Below are positions 49,512-59,384 of a stretch of DNA of 64,000 nucleotides, one piece after another. The stretch comes from Mesorhizobium sp. NFR06. GTDB lineage: Bacteria > Pseudomonadota > Alphaproteobacteria > Rhizobiales > Rhizobiaceae. The stretch spans positions 36,682-100,681 of the forward strand of contig NZ_FOVT01000021.1 in NCBI RefSeq assembly GCF_900115245.1, read 5' to 3'. Position 1 is the first letter of the stretch, and each line of letters opens with the position of its first letter. The notes beneath the pieces are model-generated. The model was given only the letters and a program-made list of their open reading frames with translations, was not told the DNA's origin and made no database searches. The position numbers and the translations under genes are program-made.

Positions 49512-50798
49512 ATGCGCATTCCATTCACCTCCCAGCCTTTCCTGCCGACACGCCGTCAAGCGACCTTAGCGGTGTTGGGCGCTGCAATTTTCGTGGCCGC
49601 CTGTTCGCAGGAAAAGAGCCAGGTTCCGCCCGGCATGGGTGGCGTCGGCAGGCCGCAGGTCGGCGTCGTCACGCTGCATCCGCAATCGGTAGCGATCACC
49701 GCCGAGCTGCCCGGCCGCACGGCCGCCTCGCTCATCGCCGAGGTGCGCCCGCAGGTCGACGGCATCATCCGGCAGCGCCTGTTTCAGGAGGGCGCCGAGG
49801 TCGTGGCGGGACAGCCGCTCTATCTCATCGATCCGGCGAGCTATCAGGCCGCCTACGACAGCGCCGTCGCGACGCAGCAGAAGGCGGAAGCCGCGGTGCC
49901 GACCGCGCAAGCGAAGTTCGACCGCCATTCCGGGCTGCTGAAGCAGAACGTCGTCTCGAAACAGGATTACGACGATGCCGCCGCGACCCTGGCGCAGGCC
50001 CAGGCCGATGTCGCGGCGGCCAAGGCCAGTGTCGAGACCGCCCGCATCAGCCTCAACCGCACCTCGATCACCGCGCCGATCGCCGGCCGGATCGACAAAT
50101 CGACCTTGACGCCCGGCGCGCTGGTCACCGCCAACCAGGAAACGGTGCTGACCACAATTCGCTCGCTCGACCCGATCAATGTCGACGTCACGCAGTCGAG
50201 CACCAACCTGCTCAACCTGCGCCAGGCGATCAACGAAGGCCGCCTGAAGTTCAGCGGGACCAATGTCAGCGTCAAGCTGAAGCTCGACAACGGCACAATC
50301 TATGCGCAGAACGGTAAGCTGGAATTCGCCGGCGCCAATGTCGACCAGTCGACCGGCACCTTTGCGCTCCGAGCCCAGTTCCCCAATCCCGACCGGCTGC
50401 TGCTGCCCGGCATGTATGTGCGCGCCATTGTCGAAGAGGGTGTCGCCCAGAACAGCTTCCTGGTGCCGCAGCGTGGCGTCACCCGCGACCCCAAGGGCCA
50501 GGCAACGGCCATGGTGGTCAATGCGCAGGGCAAGGTCGAGCAGCGGACCCTCAGCGTGCGCAACAGCGTCGGCAACAACTGGCTGGTGGATTCCGGCGTC
50601 AGCGACGGCGACCGCGTCATCGTCGAGGGCCTGCAGCTGGTGCGCGCCGGCGGCGACGCGACGGCGGTCGAAGTGACGATCGACGAAACGACCGGCGAGA
50701 TCAAGGACCGCGAGCAGAGCTCTGCCTCGGCAGCACCCGCCGGTGGCAATGCCGCCGGCGCCGCGAAGCAACCAGCCTTTGGCGCAACCGGGAACTGA
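49512..50798 (+). CDS. RND efflux periplasmic adaptor (membrane fusion protein)
   Basis: This is a 428-residue AcrA/MexA-type lipoprotein. The signal peptide ends in the lipobox FVAAC. The lipoyl-like half motifs (VRPQVDGIIRQRLFQEGAEV and SITAPIAGRIDKSTLTPGAL) flank a coiled-coil hairpin rich in Ala/Gln (about 95-170). Beta-barrel and membrane-proximal domains follow. It bridges the pump and the outer-membrane channel. The start is ATG 49512; an ATG four codons earlier is possible. It is the first gene of a three-gene operon. Confidence 0.94.
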   Translation: MRIPFTSQPFLPTRRQATLAVLGAAIFVAACSQEKSQVPPGMGGVGRPQVGVVTLHPQSVAITAELPGRTAASLIAEVRPQVDGIIRQRLFQEGAEVVAGQPLYLIDPASYQAAYDSAVATQQKAEAAVPTAQAKFDRHSGLLKQNVVSKQDYDDAAATLAQAQADVAAAKASVETARISLNRTSITAPIAGRIDKSTLTPGALVTANQETVLTTIRSLDPINVDVTQSSTNLLNLRQAINEGRLKFSGTNVSVKLKLDNGTIYAQNGKLEFAGANVDQSTGTFALRAQFPNPDRLLLPGMYVRAIVEEGVAQNSFLVPQRGVTRDPKGQATAMVVNAQGKVEQRTLSVRNSVGNNWLVDSGVSDGDRVIVEGLQLVRAGGDATAVEVTIDETTGEIKDREQSSASAAPAGGNAAGAAKQPAFGATGN

Positions 50799-50802
50799 AA
50801 CG

Positions 50803-53800
50803 ATGTCGGCTTTCTTCATCAACCGGCCGATCTTCGCCTGGGTGATCGCCATCGTGATCATGCTGGGCGGCCTGCTGGCGCTGCGGTCGCTGCCGATCTC
50901 GCAATACCCGCAGATCGCGCCCACCACCGTCAACATCAGCGCCACCTATCCGGGCGCCGATGCCCAGACGGTCGAGAACTCGGTGACCAAGGTCATCGAG
51001 CAAGGCATGACCGGCATCGACAATCTCGACTACATGACGGCGACCTCGACCTCGACCGGCCAGGCCTCGATCACGCTGACCTTCACCAGCGCCGCCAATC
51101 CCGACACCGCCCAGGTGCAGACACAGAACAAGCTGCAGCTCGTGCAGTCGCAGCTGCCGCAGGTCGTCCAGAGCAACGGCATCACCGTCTCCAAATCCTC
51201 GACCGGCTTCCTGATGGTCATCGGCTTCGTCTCCAGCGACGGGAAGATGAACTCGACCGACCTCGCCGACTATGTCGACAGCACCATCAACGACACGCTG
51301 AAGCGAGTCGAAGGCGTCGGCTCAACGCAGCTCTTCGGCTCCGGCTATGCGATGCGCATCTGGCTCGACCCCGACAAGCTTGCGCAATACGCGCTGATGC
51401 CGAGCGATGTGGCGACGGCGATCGAGGCTCAGAATACGCAGGTTTCGGCCGGCCAGCTCGGCGGGCTTCCAGCGCGCAAGGGCCAGCAGCTCAACGCCAC
51501 GGTGACGGCGAAGAGCCGGCTGCAGACCGCCGAGCAGTTCCGCAACATCATCCTCAAAAGCAACACCGACGGCTCGCTGGTGCGGCTGAATGACGTCGCC
51601 AAGGTCGAGATCGGCGCCGAAAGCTACACCACACAAGCGCACTACAACGGCAAGCCTGCCGCCGGCGTCGCCATCAACCTGGCCACTGGCGCCAACGCCA
51701 TCAGCACTGCCGAGGCGGTGCGCGCGACCATCAATCGGTTGAGCTCGACCTTCCCGCAAGGCGTCGAGGTGGTCTACCCGTATGACACCTCGCCTTTCGT
51801 GCGGCTGTCGATCGAGGAAGTGGTGAAGACGCTGGCCGAAGCGATCGTGCTGGTGTTCCTCGTGATGCTGCTTTTCCTACAAAACCTGCGCGCCACCATC
51901 ATCCCGACGATCGCGGTGCCGGTGGTGCTGCTCGGCACGTTCGGCGTGCTCTCCTTCTTCGGCTACTCGATCAACACGCTCACCATGTTCGCCATGGTGC
52001 TCGCCATCGGCCTGCTCGTCGACGACGCCATCGTCGTGGTCGAGAATGTCGAGCGCGTGATGCAGGAGGAAGGCCTGCCGCCGAAAGAGGCGACGCGCAA
52101 ATCGATGAACGAGATCACCGGCGCGCTGATCGGCATCGCCACCGTGCTGTCGGCCGTGTTCGTGCCGATGGCCTTCTTCGGCGGTTCCACCGGCATCATC
52201 TACCGGCAGTTCTCGGTCACCATCGTCTCCGCGATGGTGCTCTCGGTGCTGGTCGCGCTGGTGCTGACGCCGGCGCTTTGCGCCACGATCCTGCGCCCGG
52301 CCAAGGACCATGCGACGCAGAAGGGTCCGTTCGGCTGGTTCAATCGCCTCTTCGATCGCGGCACGATCGCCTATCGCGACGGCTCGCACGCGATCATCAA
52401 CCGGTCCTGGCGCTTCCTTGCCGTATTCCTGGCCATCGTCATCGCCATGGGCTGGATGTTTGCCCGCCTGCCGAGCTCCTTCCTGCCCGACGAGGACCAG
52501 GGCATCCTGATCACCAGCGCATCGCTGCCCGTCGGCGCAACGCAGGATCGTACCGAGCGCGTGCTCGCCCAGGTGACCGACCATTATCTCAACGAAGAGA
52601 AGGACGCGGTCGAAGGGGTGTTCACCGCTTCCGGCTTCGGCTTTGGCGGCGCCGGACAGAATGTCGGCATCGCCTTCGTGCGGATGAAGGATTTCGACCA
52701 GCGCAAAACGCCGGCCCTGGCTGCGTCGGCGGTCGCGGGCCGCGCCATGGGCGCCTTCGCCAAGATCAGGGACGCGCAGGTCTTCGCGCTCGCCCCGCCC
52801 GCCATCCAGGGTTTCGGCAACACCAATGGCTTCGACTTCTACCTGCAGGACGTCAATGGCGCGGGCCATGAGGCACTGATCCAGACGCGCAACCAGTTGC
52901 TCGGCCTTGCCGCGAAGAGCAAGCTGCTCGCCAACACGCGGCCCAACGGTCAGGAGGACCAGCCGCAATTTTCGGTCGACATCGACCAGGAAAAGGCGAG
53001 CGCGCTGGGCATCAGCCTCGCCGACATCAACAACACGCTTTCGACCGCCTGGGGCAGCGACTACGTCAACGACTTCATCGATCGCGGCCGGGTGAAGCCG
53101 GTCTATCTGCAATCGGCCCCGGACTTCCGCATGCAGCCGGAAGATCTCGACAAGTGGCAGGTCCGCAACTCCGGCGGCGCAATGGTGCCGTTCTCGGCCT
53201 TCGCCTCCAGCCACTGGACCTACGGCTCGCCCCGGCTCGAACGCTACAATGGCTCTGCAGCGGTCGAGATCCAGGGAGCGGCTGCCGCCGGCCAAAGCTC
53301 GGGTGCAGCCATGGACGAGATCGACAGGCTGGTCGCGCAACTGCCCGCCGGGTATTCGCATGAATGGACCGGGCTGTCGCACCAGGAGAGGCTGTCCGGC
53401 AATCAGGCGATGTCGCTCTACGCGATTTCGGCGCTGGTCGTCTTCCTCTGCCTTGCCGCGCTCTATGAGAGCTGGTCGATCCCGTTCGCGGTGATGTTGT
53501 CGGTGCCGATCGGCATCTTCGGCGCGCTGGCGGCGGCGAGCCTGTTCGGGCAGACCAACGACGTCTATTTCAAGGTCGGGCTGCTGACCACGATCGGTCT
53601 CGCAGCCAAGAACGCCATCCTCATCGTCGAGTTCGCGATCGAACGGCAGGCGGCAGGAATGGGATTGGTCGAGGCGACGCTCGAAGCGGCACGACAACGC
53701 CTGCGGCCGATCCTGATGACGTCGCTGGCCTTCATCCTCGGTGTCACGCCGCTGGCAATTGCCAACGGAGCGGGCTCGGGCGCGCAGAACTCCGTCGGCA

Positions 53801-53958
53801 TCGGCGTCATGGGCGGCATGATCGCGGCGACCGTGATCGGCGTCTTCCTGGTACCGCTCTTGTTCGTCACGGTGCGCCGCATCTTCAGGGGTAAGGCAGC
53901 CAAGCAGCATTCCGGGCAGGATACGGGCGGGAAGTCAGCCACAGCCACTCAGCAATAA
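50803..53958 (+). CDS. RND multidrug efflux transporter, HAE1 family
   Basis: This is a 1051-residue AcrB-like proton-driven pump. It begins SAFFINRPIFAWVIAIVIML, with twelve membrane helices in two halves and two large periplasmic loops. TM4 carries the proton-relay aspartates in LAIGLLVDDAIVVVENVER. The GQTNDVYFKVGLLTTIGLAA and KNAILIVEFA segment in the second half is diagnostic. It starts 4 bp after the adaptor stop. Substrates are likely hydrophobic drugs or signals; the range is unknown. Confidence 0.96.
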   Translation: MSAFFINRPIFAWVIAIVIMLGGLLALRSLPISQYPQIAPTTVNISATYPGADAQTVENSVTKVIEQGMTGIDNLDYMTATSTSTGQASITLTFTSAANPDTAQVQTQNKLQLVQSQLPQVVQSNGITVSKSSTGFLMVIGFVSSDGKMNSTDLADYVDSTINDTLKRVEGVGSTQLFGSGYAMRIWLDPDKLAQYALMPSDVATAIEAQNTQVSAGQLGGLPARKGQQLNATVTAKSRLQTAEQFRNIILKSNTDGSLVRLNDVAKVEIGAESYTTQAHYNGKPAAGVAINLATGANAISTAEAVRATINRLSSTFPQGVEVVYPYDTSPFVRLSIEEVVKTLAEAIVLVFLVMLLFLQNLRATIIPTIAVPVVLLGTFGVLSFFGYSINTLTMFAMVLAIGLLVDDAIVVVENVERVMQEEGLPPKEATRKSMNEITGALIGIATVLSAVFVPMAFFGGSTGIIYRQFSVTIVSAMVLSVLVALVLTPALCATILRPAKDHATQKGPFGWFNRLFDRGTIAYRDGSHAIINRSWRFLAVFLAIVIAMGWMFARLPSSFLPDEDQGILITSASLPVGATQDRTERVLAQVTDHYLNEEKDAVEGVFTASGFGFGGAGQNVGIAFVRMKDFDQRKTPALAASAVAGRAMGAFAKIRDAQVFALAPPAIQGFGNTNGFDFYLQDVNGAGHEALIQTRNQLLGLAAKSKLLANTRPNGQEDQPQFSVDIDQEKASALGISLADINNTLSTAWGSDYVNDFIDRGRVKPVYLQSAPDFRMQPEDLDKWQVRNSGGAMVPFSAFASSHWTYGSPRLERYNGSAAVEIQGAAAAGQSSGAAMDEIDRLVAQLPAGYSHEWTGLSHQERLSGNQAMSLYAISALVVFLCLAALYESWSIPFAVMLSVPIGIFGALAAASLFGQTNDVYFKVGLLTTIGLAAKNAILIVEFAIERQAAGMGLVEATLEAARQRLRPILMTSLAFILGVTPLAIANGAGSGAQNSVGIGVMGGMIAATVIGVFLVPLLFVTVRRIFRGKAAKQHSGQDTGGKSATATQQ

Positions 53959-53969
53959 GGGTTCCTCAT

Positions 53970-55463
53970 ATGACAGGTTTCGGACGCGGTCTGCGGACCG
54001 CGAAGAGGCTGCTTTTGCCCGTTTTTGCCGCCGCTCTGCTCGCCGGATGCGTCGTCGGTCCCGACTATCGGACGCCCTTGTTGGCTGTGCCGGCGACCTG
54101 GAGCGGCCAGAACGTGACGAAATCGGCGAAGCCGGCGCAGTTGTCGAAATGGTGGCTGAAGCTGCGTGATCCCGAGCTCAACGCGCTCATCGAGGAGGCC
54201 GTTGCCGGCAATCTGGATGTGGCGACGGCCAAGGCCAAGATCCGCGAGGCGCGTGCGAGCTATCGCCAATCGGTGGGCACATTGCTCCCATCCGCCGAGG
54301 GTTCGGCCTCGGCCACCCGCAACAGGGCCGCGGCTACCAGCTCGGGCACGGCAAACAGCACAACCTATGACCAGTATCAGGCAGGCTTCGATGCCAGCTG
54401 GGAACTCGACCTCTTCGGCGCCAACCGCCGGAGCGTCGAGGCCGCAAGCTACGGCTTGGACGCGTCCGAGGAAAACCTGCGCTCGATACTGCTCACCCTG
54501 GTCGGCGACGTCGGCTCCAACTACGTCCAGGCGCGCGGCTACCAGACCCGCATGGCGCTTGCCCGGCGCTCGGCCGCGTCGCAAAGGCAGACCGCAGAGC
54601 TGACCCGAACGATGGCTCTGGCCGGCACCGCGACGGCGGCGGACGTCGCCAAGGCGATGGGACAGGCAAGCAGCACGGAAGCGGAGATTCCGACGCTGGA
54701 GGCGAGCTACGCCGAAGCCGTGCACCGGCTTTCGGTGCTGACGGGCCGGCCGCCGGCCGCCCTTGCCGAGCGGTTGAAGCGCGCGACGCCGATCCCGAGG
54801 CCGCGCTTGCCTATTCCGACCGGCATTCCGGCCGACATCCTGTTCGCTCGCCCGGACGTACGCATGGCCGAGCGGCAATATGCTCAGTACACCGCCAGGA
54901 TCGGCCAGGCCGAGGCGGCGCGCTATCCCAGCGTCAGCCTGACCGGCGACATCAGCACGACGGCTCTCAAGCTCGGCGATCTCGGCAGGAACTCCACCAT
55001 CGGCTGGTCGTTTGGGCCGTCGCTCAGCGTGCCGTTGTTCAACGCCGAGCGCTTGGAGGCGGCCGTCGATGTCGCCCGCGCCCAGCGGGATCAGTATTTC
55101 ATTGCCTACAAGGCTTCCGTCCTGACCGCGCTGGAAGATGTCGAGAACGCGCTCGTATCGCTGGCGCAGGAGCGGATAAGGAACCGCAAGCTTGCATCCT
55201 CCACGAAGTCCTACGCGGACGCGGCGCAACTGGAGCGCACCCTCTACAAGGCCGGCGAGGCAAGTCTCCTCGACGTGCTGGATGCCGAGCGTTCGGCCTA
55301 TTCGGCCGAGGACTCGCTGCTGCAAAGCCGGGTGTTGATCACGACGGACTATATAGCCCTCAACAAGGCGCTCGGCGGCGGCTGGGATGGCGCGATGGAC
55401 ACCGCCCGGCTCGAAATCATCGATGTCCGAACCGGTCCGCGCCTGGCGTCGAAGACCCAGTGA
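53970..55463 (+). CDS. Efflux outer-membrane factor (NodT/OprM-like lipoprotein)
   Basis: This is a 497-residue TolC-fold channel lipoprotein. The lipobox LLAGCVVGPDY is the standard start, then WWLKLRDPELNALIEEAVAG, and the duplicated helical repeats end with AGEASLLDVLDAERS. It starts 11 bp after the pump gene, completing a full tripartite operon. No dedicated regulator gene adjoins; the two-component system upstream is the nearest candidate. Confidence 0.95.
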   Translation: MTGFGRGLRTAKRLLLPVFAAALLAGCVVGPDYRTPLLAVPATWSGQNVTKSAKPAQLSKWWLKLRDPELNALIEEAVAGNLDVATAKAKIREARASYRQSVGTLLPSAEGSASATRNRAAATSSGTANSTTYDQYQAGFDASWELDLFGANRRSVEAASYGLDASEENLRSILLTLVGDVGSNYVQARGYQTRMALARRSAASQRQTAELTRTMALAGTATAADVAKAMGQASSTEAEIPTLEASYAEAVHRLSVLTGRPPAALAERLKRATPIPRPRLPIPTGIPADILFARPDVRMAERQYAQYTARIGQAEAARYPSVSLTGDISTTALKLGDLGRNSTIGWSFGPSLSVPLFNAERLEAAVDVARAQRDQYFIAYKASVLTALEDVENALVSLAQERIRNRKLASSTKSYADAAQLERTLYKAGEASLLDVLDAERSAYSAEDSLLQSRVLITTDYIALNKALGGGWDGAMDTARLEIIDVRTGPRLASKTQ

Positions 55464-55565
55464 GACCCGAGGCCCGATGTCTATTGTCAACCGGTCGAAC
55501 AAATCTCCGTGAGGGATGTCCGCAAGCAATATCCCACTATATAACAGCGTCGTCGAGGTAATGAG

Positions 55566-56252
55566 ATGTCAAGCGCCTACGATCTTGGAACCGGTCTGGT
55601 CCGCCGTATCTACGAACGGCGCATAGATGCACCGGCGATTCTTGATGCCGGCACGCATTTTCCCAATGCGGTGAAGTTCACCGCCGCCTGGCAGGACATC
55701 CGCGACGAAGCCCTCGCGGTAAAGCTGAACAAGGTGCCGCGTTTCCACGACATCATGCCCGAGCAAGCCGAAATCTCGGCCAATGACGGTCTCGATTGGC
55801 GCATGTTCGTGCTCAAGGCCTATGACATGACGATCCCGGAAAACCTCGCGCGCATGCCCGTGCTGAGCCGGTTGCTCGCCGACTGCCCCGAGGTCAAATC
55901 GGCGGCCGTGTCATTCCTGGCCCCGCGCAAGCATATCCCTGCCCACCGAGGACCGTTTCGCGCCATCATGCGGTTCCATCTCGGCCTGGTCATTCCGAAA
56001 CAGCCCGACGGCCGTCCGGCAACGATCATGATGATCGATCACGAGGAAAGGCGCATCGCCGACGGCGAATGCATGCTGTGGGACGACACTTTCGAGCACG
56101 AAGTCATGAACAACTCGGATCAGCCGCGCGTCGCTCTCCTCCTCGACGTCTGGCGTCCTAAGATGCCGCTGGACATGGAAATCCTGTCCCGCGTGATCGT
56201 GCGCGGCGTGCAGGTGGGAATGCGCTATCGCGGCGTGTCGTTCGGTGGCTGA
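55566..56252 (+). CDS. Aspartyl/asparaginyl beta-hydroxylase family protein
   Basis: This is a 228-residue 2-oxoglutarate/Fe(II)-dependent oxygenase-like protein of the AspH/LpxO/OlsC family. The conserved block IPAHRGPFRAIMRFHLGLVI supplies the first histidine and the 2OG-binding arginine, and DDTFEHEVMNNS the second histidine. Bacterial relatives hydroxylate lipid A or ornithine-lipid acyl chains. Placement after an efflux operon suggests envelope modification; the substrate is inferred only. Confidence 0.85.
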   Translation: MSSAYDLGTGLVRRIYERRIDAPAILDAGTHFPNAVKFTAAWQDIRDEALAVKLNKVPRFHDIMPEQAEISANDGLDWRMFVLKAYDMTIPENLARMPVLSRLLADCPEVKSAAVSFLAPRKHIPAHRGPFRAIMRFHLGLVIPKQPDGRPATIMMIDHEERRIADGECMLWDDTFEHEVMNNSDQPRVALLLDVWRPKMPLDMEILSRVIVRGVQVGMRYRGVSFGG

Positions 56253-56274
56253 ACCAGTCGCGATCGACGACCAA

Positions 56275-56336
56275 ATGCATGTCGCCCCAAAGTGCGCACT
56301 GGTTTCGGGAGGACGACATGCACGAAAACAAAGACT
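56275..56336. repeat. 62-bp palindromic repeat, copy 2
   Basis: This is the partner of 45518-45579. Its ends TGCATGTCG (56276-56284) and CGACATGCA form a perfect 9-bp inverted repeat, so it can fold as a hairpin of about 46 nt followed by the conserved AAAACAAAGACT tail. It sits between the hydroxylase gene and the convergent DUF982 gene. Confidence 0.7.
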
Positions 56337-56352
56337 TGAAGCGCGTCGCGCT

Positions 56353-56658
56353 TCAAGCTCGCGCCTCGCGATACGACCCTGGCCCCCGGCCACGCTTGGT
56401 GGGAAACATCGCGTCCCTCGCCAACAATCCGCTGACGCGACAGAAGGCCACGAACGCGCGGCAGGCCTCCTCGGTGCTGGCCACGTCGACCGTGGCTCCG
56501 AAGCAGGCATTGAAGGCTGCGTCATAGATCTTGCCCTGTCGGCGCTTCGGCCAATCCTGCAGGAAATCGAGCGCCTGCTCGACGCTATAGATTTCCTCGA
56601 CCGGCAGGCCGGGCGCGGGCGTGATGCGCACCGGCACCTCGAATTGCAGTCTGTCCAT
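56353..56658 (-). CDS. DUF982 domain-containing protein
   Basis: This is a 101-residue small protein with the DUF982 pattern: an N-terminal strand FEVPVRITPAPGLPVEEIYS, then VEQALDFLQDWPKRRQGKIY and the central DAAFNACFGATVDVASTEEA helix. The family is almost confined to rhizobia, often in several copies, and has no known function. Its stop lies 17 bp beyond the 62-bp repeat. Confidence 0.85.
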   Translation of the reverse strand: MDRLQFEVPVRITPAPGLPVEEIYSVEQALDFLQDWPKRRQGKIYDAAFNACFGATVDVASTEEACRAFVAFCRVSGLLARDAMFPTKRGRGPGSYREARA

Positions 56659-56944
56659 TCCCTGTCTCCCCAACTGGCGCAGCCCCTAGCAACGCCGCTC
56701 GTTGTGAAAAGTTGCTTTGGCGGCGTTCTGCCTCGGGAATGTGACCTCAGTGCGGTAAACGGACATCCCGCCGGTGCGGCGGATCGGCGCCCGCCGCGAC
56801 CATACCTGTTCTTGGTCGCAGCTGAGGCAAGTCCGGCAAGCGCCGGGGCTGGAAACCTGACTAAGGCCGCCGGATAACCATTGTGTGACAGGGCGACGCA
56901 ACCCGCGTCGCCCTGTCCCATGCCCCTGTTCCATATCCTTGCCG

Positions 56945-57181
56945 CTACTGGTTGGCCGGGTCAGTCTCGGCATCATAGGCCATGCGGGTAACCACCATCA
57001 GCACATAGGCGGACGGCAGCGCGAAGATGGCGCCGAGCACGATCGCCGCCGTGCCTTCCATCCGAAGGGTGGCGGCAACGGCCCAGTAGACGGTGCCGAT
57101 GCAGATGACCGCCTGAACCGCCAGAAAGGAGGCCGCGGGGACCACACGCGTGAGTGTCTTGAACGTCTTGATGCGTTGCAT
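56945..57181 (-). CDS. Small two-helix membrane protein
   Basis: This is a 78-residue protein with two hydrophobic segments (VVPAASFLAVQAVICIGTVY and AAIVLGAIFALPSAYVLMVV) joined by a short loop, and a basic N-terminus (QRIKTFKTLTR). It is likely an inner-membrane protein of unknown function. The about 290 bp between the DUF982 gene start and its stop hold no convincing gene. Confidence 0.6.
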   Translation of the reverse strand: MQRIKTFKTLTRVVPAASFLAVQAVICIGTVYWAVAATLRMEGTAAIVLGAIFALPSAYVLMVVTRMAYDAETDPANQ

Positions 57182-57295
57182 TGAACGGAATCCGAACTGA
57201 CGCGCAGGCGACCGGTGGACGGCCGGCGGCCGTCGCCGGATCGCGACGCGAAGGACTGTTTTTGATTGAAAAATGCCGCGCTTTGCGGCCCGGCT

Positions 57296-57691
57296 TTACG
57301 CGGCGGGCGGCGCGCGCGGTTGGTTGGTGCGCGAAGGTGTTGCGCTTCCCGATACGGGTGTGACACCCATCTCGGCCGGCAACGCCTGGCCGATAACCAG
57401 AAAATCGGGTGCATGCGCGAGCGCGCCTGGATTACCGCTGACGATCTTTTTGGGGAGCGGCCGGCCGGCCCGGACTTCAAGCGCCTGCGTCTTGCCGGTG
57501 GTCCTGAGCAACGCGATCGTGTCGCCTGGGCGGGCGGCGCTGATGCTGAAACCGCCCGGGAGCGATACGGCCGACGCCGACATTCCGGCCTGAGCGAAGC
57601 TCAGCAGCGCGAACATCAGCAACGCCATCAGGCCCGCGCAGGCGGTCCTGGCCGGCAGCAGCATCGATCTTTCGCGTTCAGGTGCCGTCAA
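57296..57691 (-). CDS. Secreted small protein of unknown function
   Basis: This is a 131-residue protein with a signal peptide (LMALLMFALLSFAQAGMSAS). The mature part includes RPGDTIALLRTTGKTQALEV and ends Pro/Ala-rich. The TTG start at 57691 has GGAGA five bases upstream; an ATG at 57664 is the alternative. It is divergent from map. No family is recognised. Confidence 0.55.
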   Translation of the reverse strand: MTAPERERSMLLPARTACAGLMALLMFALLSFAQAGMSASAVSLPGGFSISAARPGDTIALLRTTGKTQALEVRAGRPLPKKIVSGNPGALAHAPDFLVIGQALPAEMGVTPVSGSATPSRTNQPRAPPAA

Positions 57692-57862
57692 GGCGATCTC
57701 CGGATATGAGGACCCGCCCTAACGCATGGAATGGCCAAAGGAAAGCCGCAATGGACGCCGCAACCGCACTTCGTCCTTGAACCTTGCGGCTTCCGGTGCC
57801 AAATCTGGAGCGGATTTTCGCTTCCGGCTCCCATCGGAGCCACCGCCGGCAAACGGACAAAA

Positions 57863-58690
57863 ATGGTTACCTATCTCGACGCCTCAACGGCCCCCTTAAG
57901 AAATACCGGCCAGATCCGCCTCTATGGCGAGGAAGGCTTTGCCGGCATGCGCAAGGCCTGCGATCTCACCGCGCGCTGCCTCGACGAACTTGTGCCGATG
58001 GTGAAGCCGGGGGTGACGACGGAAACGATCGACCGCTTCGTCTTCGAATTCGGCATGGACCAAGGCGCGCTGCCAGCGACGCTCAACTATCGCGGCTACA
58101 CCAAGTCGTCCTGCACCTCGATCAACCACGTCGTCTGCCATGGCATTCCCGACAACAAGCCGCTGAAGGAAGGCGATATCGTCAACATCGACGTCACCTA
58201 TATCCTCGATGGCTGGCACGGCGATTCCTCGCGCATGTATCCGGTGGGCACGATCAAGCGCGCCGCCGAGCGCCTGCTCGAAGTGACTTATGAATGCCTG
58301 ATGCGCGGCATCGCTGCCATCAAGCCCGGCGCCCGCACCGGCGCCATCGGTGCCGCGATCCAGACCTATGCCGAGGCCGAACGCTGCTCTGTGGTGCGCG
58401 ACTTCTGCGGCCACGGCGTCGGCCAGCTTTTCCACGACGCACCCAACATCCTGCACTACGGCACGGCCAATGAGGGCGTCGAGATGCGGCCCGGCATGAT
58501 CTTCACCGTCGAGCCGATGATCAATCTCGGCCGGCCGCATGTGAAAGTGCTGTCGGACGGCTGGACGGCGGTCACGCGCGACCGTTCACTGTCGGCGCAG
58601 TACGAGCACACGATCGGCGTTACCGACGCCGGCTGCGAGATCTTCACGCTGTCGCCGAAAAAGCTCGACCGGCCCGGCCTCGCAGCTTAG
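57863..58690 (+). CDS. map: Type I methionine aminopeptidase
   Basis: This 275-residue metalloprotease removes N-terminal Met from new proteins. Metal ligands can be placed in NIDVTYILDGWHGDSSRM (Asp), CGHGVGQLFHDAP (His), FTVEPMI (Glu) and QYEHTIGV (Glu). The start ATG at 57863 agrees with family length; the 44 in-frame codons before it do not look like the family. radC follows in the same direction, the usual rhizobial order. Confidence 0.95.
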   Translation: MVTYLDASTAPLRNTGQIRLYGEEGFAGMRKACDLTARCLDELVPMVKPGVTTETIDRFVFEFGMDQGALPATLNYRGYTKSSCTSINHVVCHGIPDNKPLKEGDIVNIDVTYILDGWHGDSSRMYPVGTIKRAAERLLEVTYECLMRGIAAIKPGARTGAIGAAIQTYAEAERCSVVRDFCGHGVGQLFHDAPNILHYGTANEGVEMRPGMIFTVEPMINLGRPHVKVLSDGWTAVTRDRSLSAQYEHTIGVTDAGCEIFTLSPKKLDRPGLAA

Positions 58691-58724
58691 GCTTTGCCGG
58701 AAGCCTGAAGGGGGTGGGCAGGCA

Positions 58725-59384
58725 ATGGGGAAAGTCGAGGACGAACGGGTATTCTTTTCCGAGGCCTGGATCGAAGCACCGCAAAGGTCTCGGAAAAAAG
58801 CCGCGGCGGCCGAGCAGCCGCACTATCACGGCCATCGCGACCGCTTGCGCGAACGTTTTGTCGCCGGCGGACCCGACGCCCTGCCCGACTATGAACTGTT
58901 GGAACTCCTGCTTTTCCGGCTGATCCCACGCGTCGACACCAAGCCCATCGCTAAGGCGCTTATTGCCCGCTTCGGCTCGCTGGCCGAAGTGCTCGGCGCG
59001 CCGGCGTCGCTGCTTGAGGAAGTCAAAGGCATCGGGCCGGCCGTGGCGGCCGATCTCAAAGTCGTCGCCGCCACTGCCCAGCGCATGGCGCGCGGCGAGG
59101 TGCGCGGCCGCGAGGTCCTGTCCAACTGGACGCAGCTGCTCGACTATTGCCGTTCGGCCATGGCTTTCGAGAGCCGCGAGCAGTTCCGCATCCTGTTCCT
59201 CGACAAGAAGAACGGACTGATCGCCGACGAAGTGCAGCAGACCGGCACCGTCGACCATACGCCGGTCTATCCGCGCGAGGTGGTGAAACGGGCGCTCGAA
59301 CTCTCCGCCAGCGCCGTCATCCTGGTGCACAATCATCCCACTCGCCCCTTTTCGATCACGCACGATCACGCTATAGCACATTGA
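58725..59384 (+). pseudogene. radC: RadC/JAB-domain protein, 3'-truncated
   Basis: Residues 1 to about 204 are a normal RadC: helix-hairpin-helix region (PDYELLELLLFRLIPRVDTK, then VKGIGPAVAADLKVVAATA) and the JAB core (FRILFLDKKNGLIADEVQQT). The metal site should read HNHPSGD-P-P--AD. Here it stops at HNHP, then TRPFSITHDHAIAH and a stop, so the catalytic Ser/Asp and about 40 residues are missing. The break at about 59337 marks the junction with the integrase-bearing segment. Confidence 0.85.

Noticed and set aside
51877..53910. 677-codon minus frame opposite the RND pump
   Set aside because: It is a shadow of the pump gene; Arg/Asp/His-rich with no domain.
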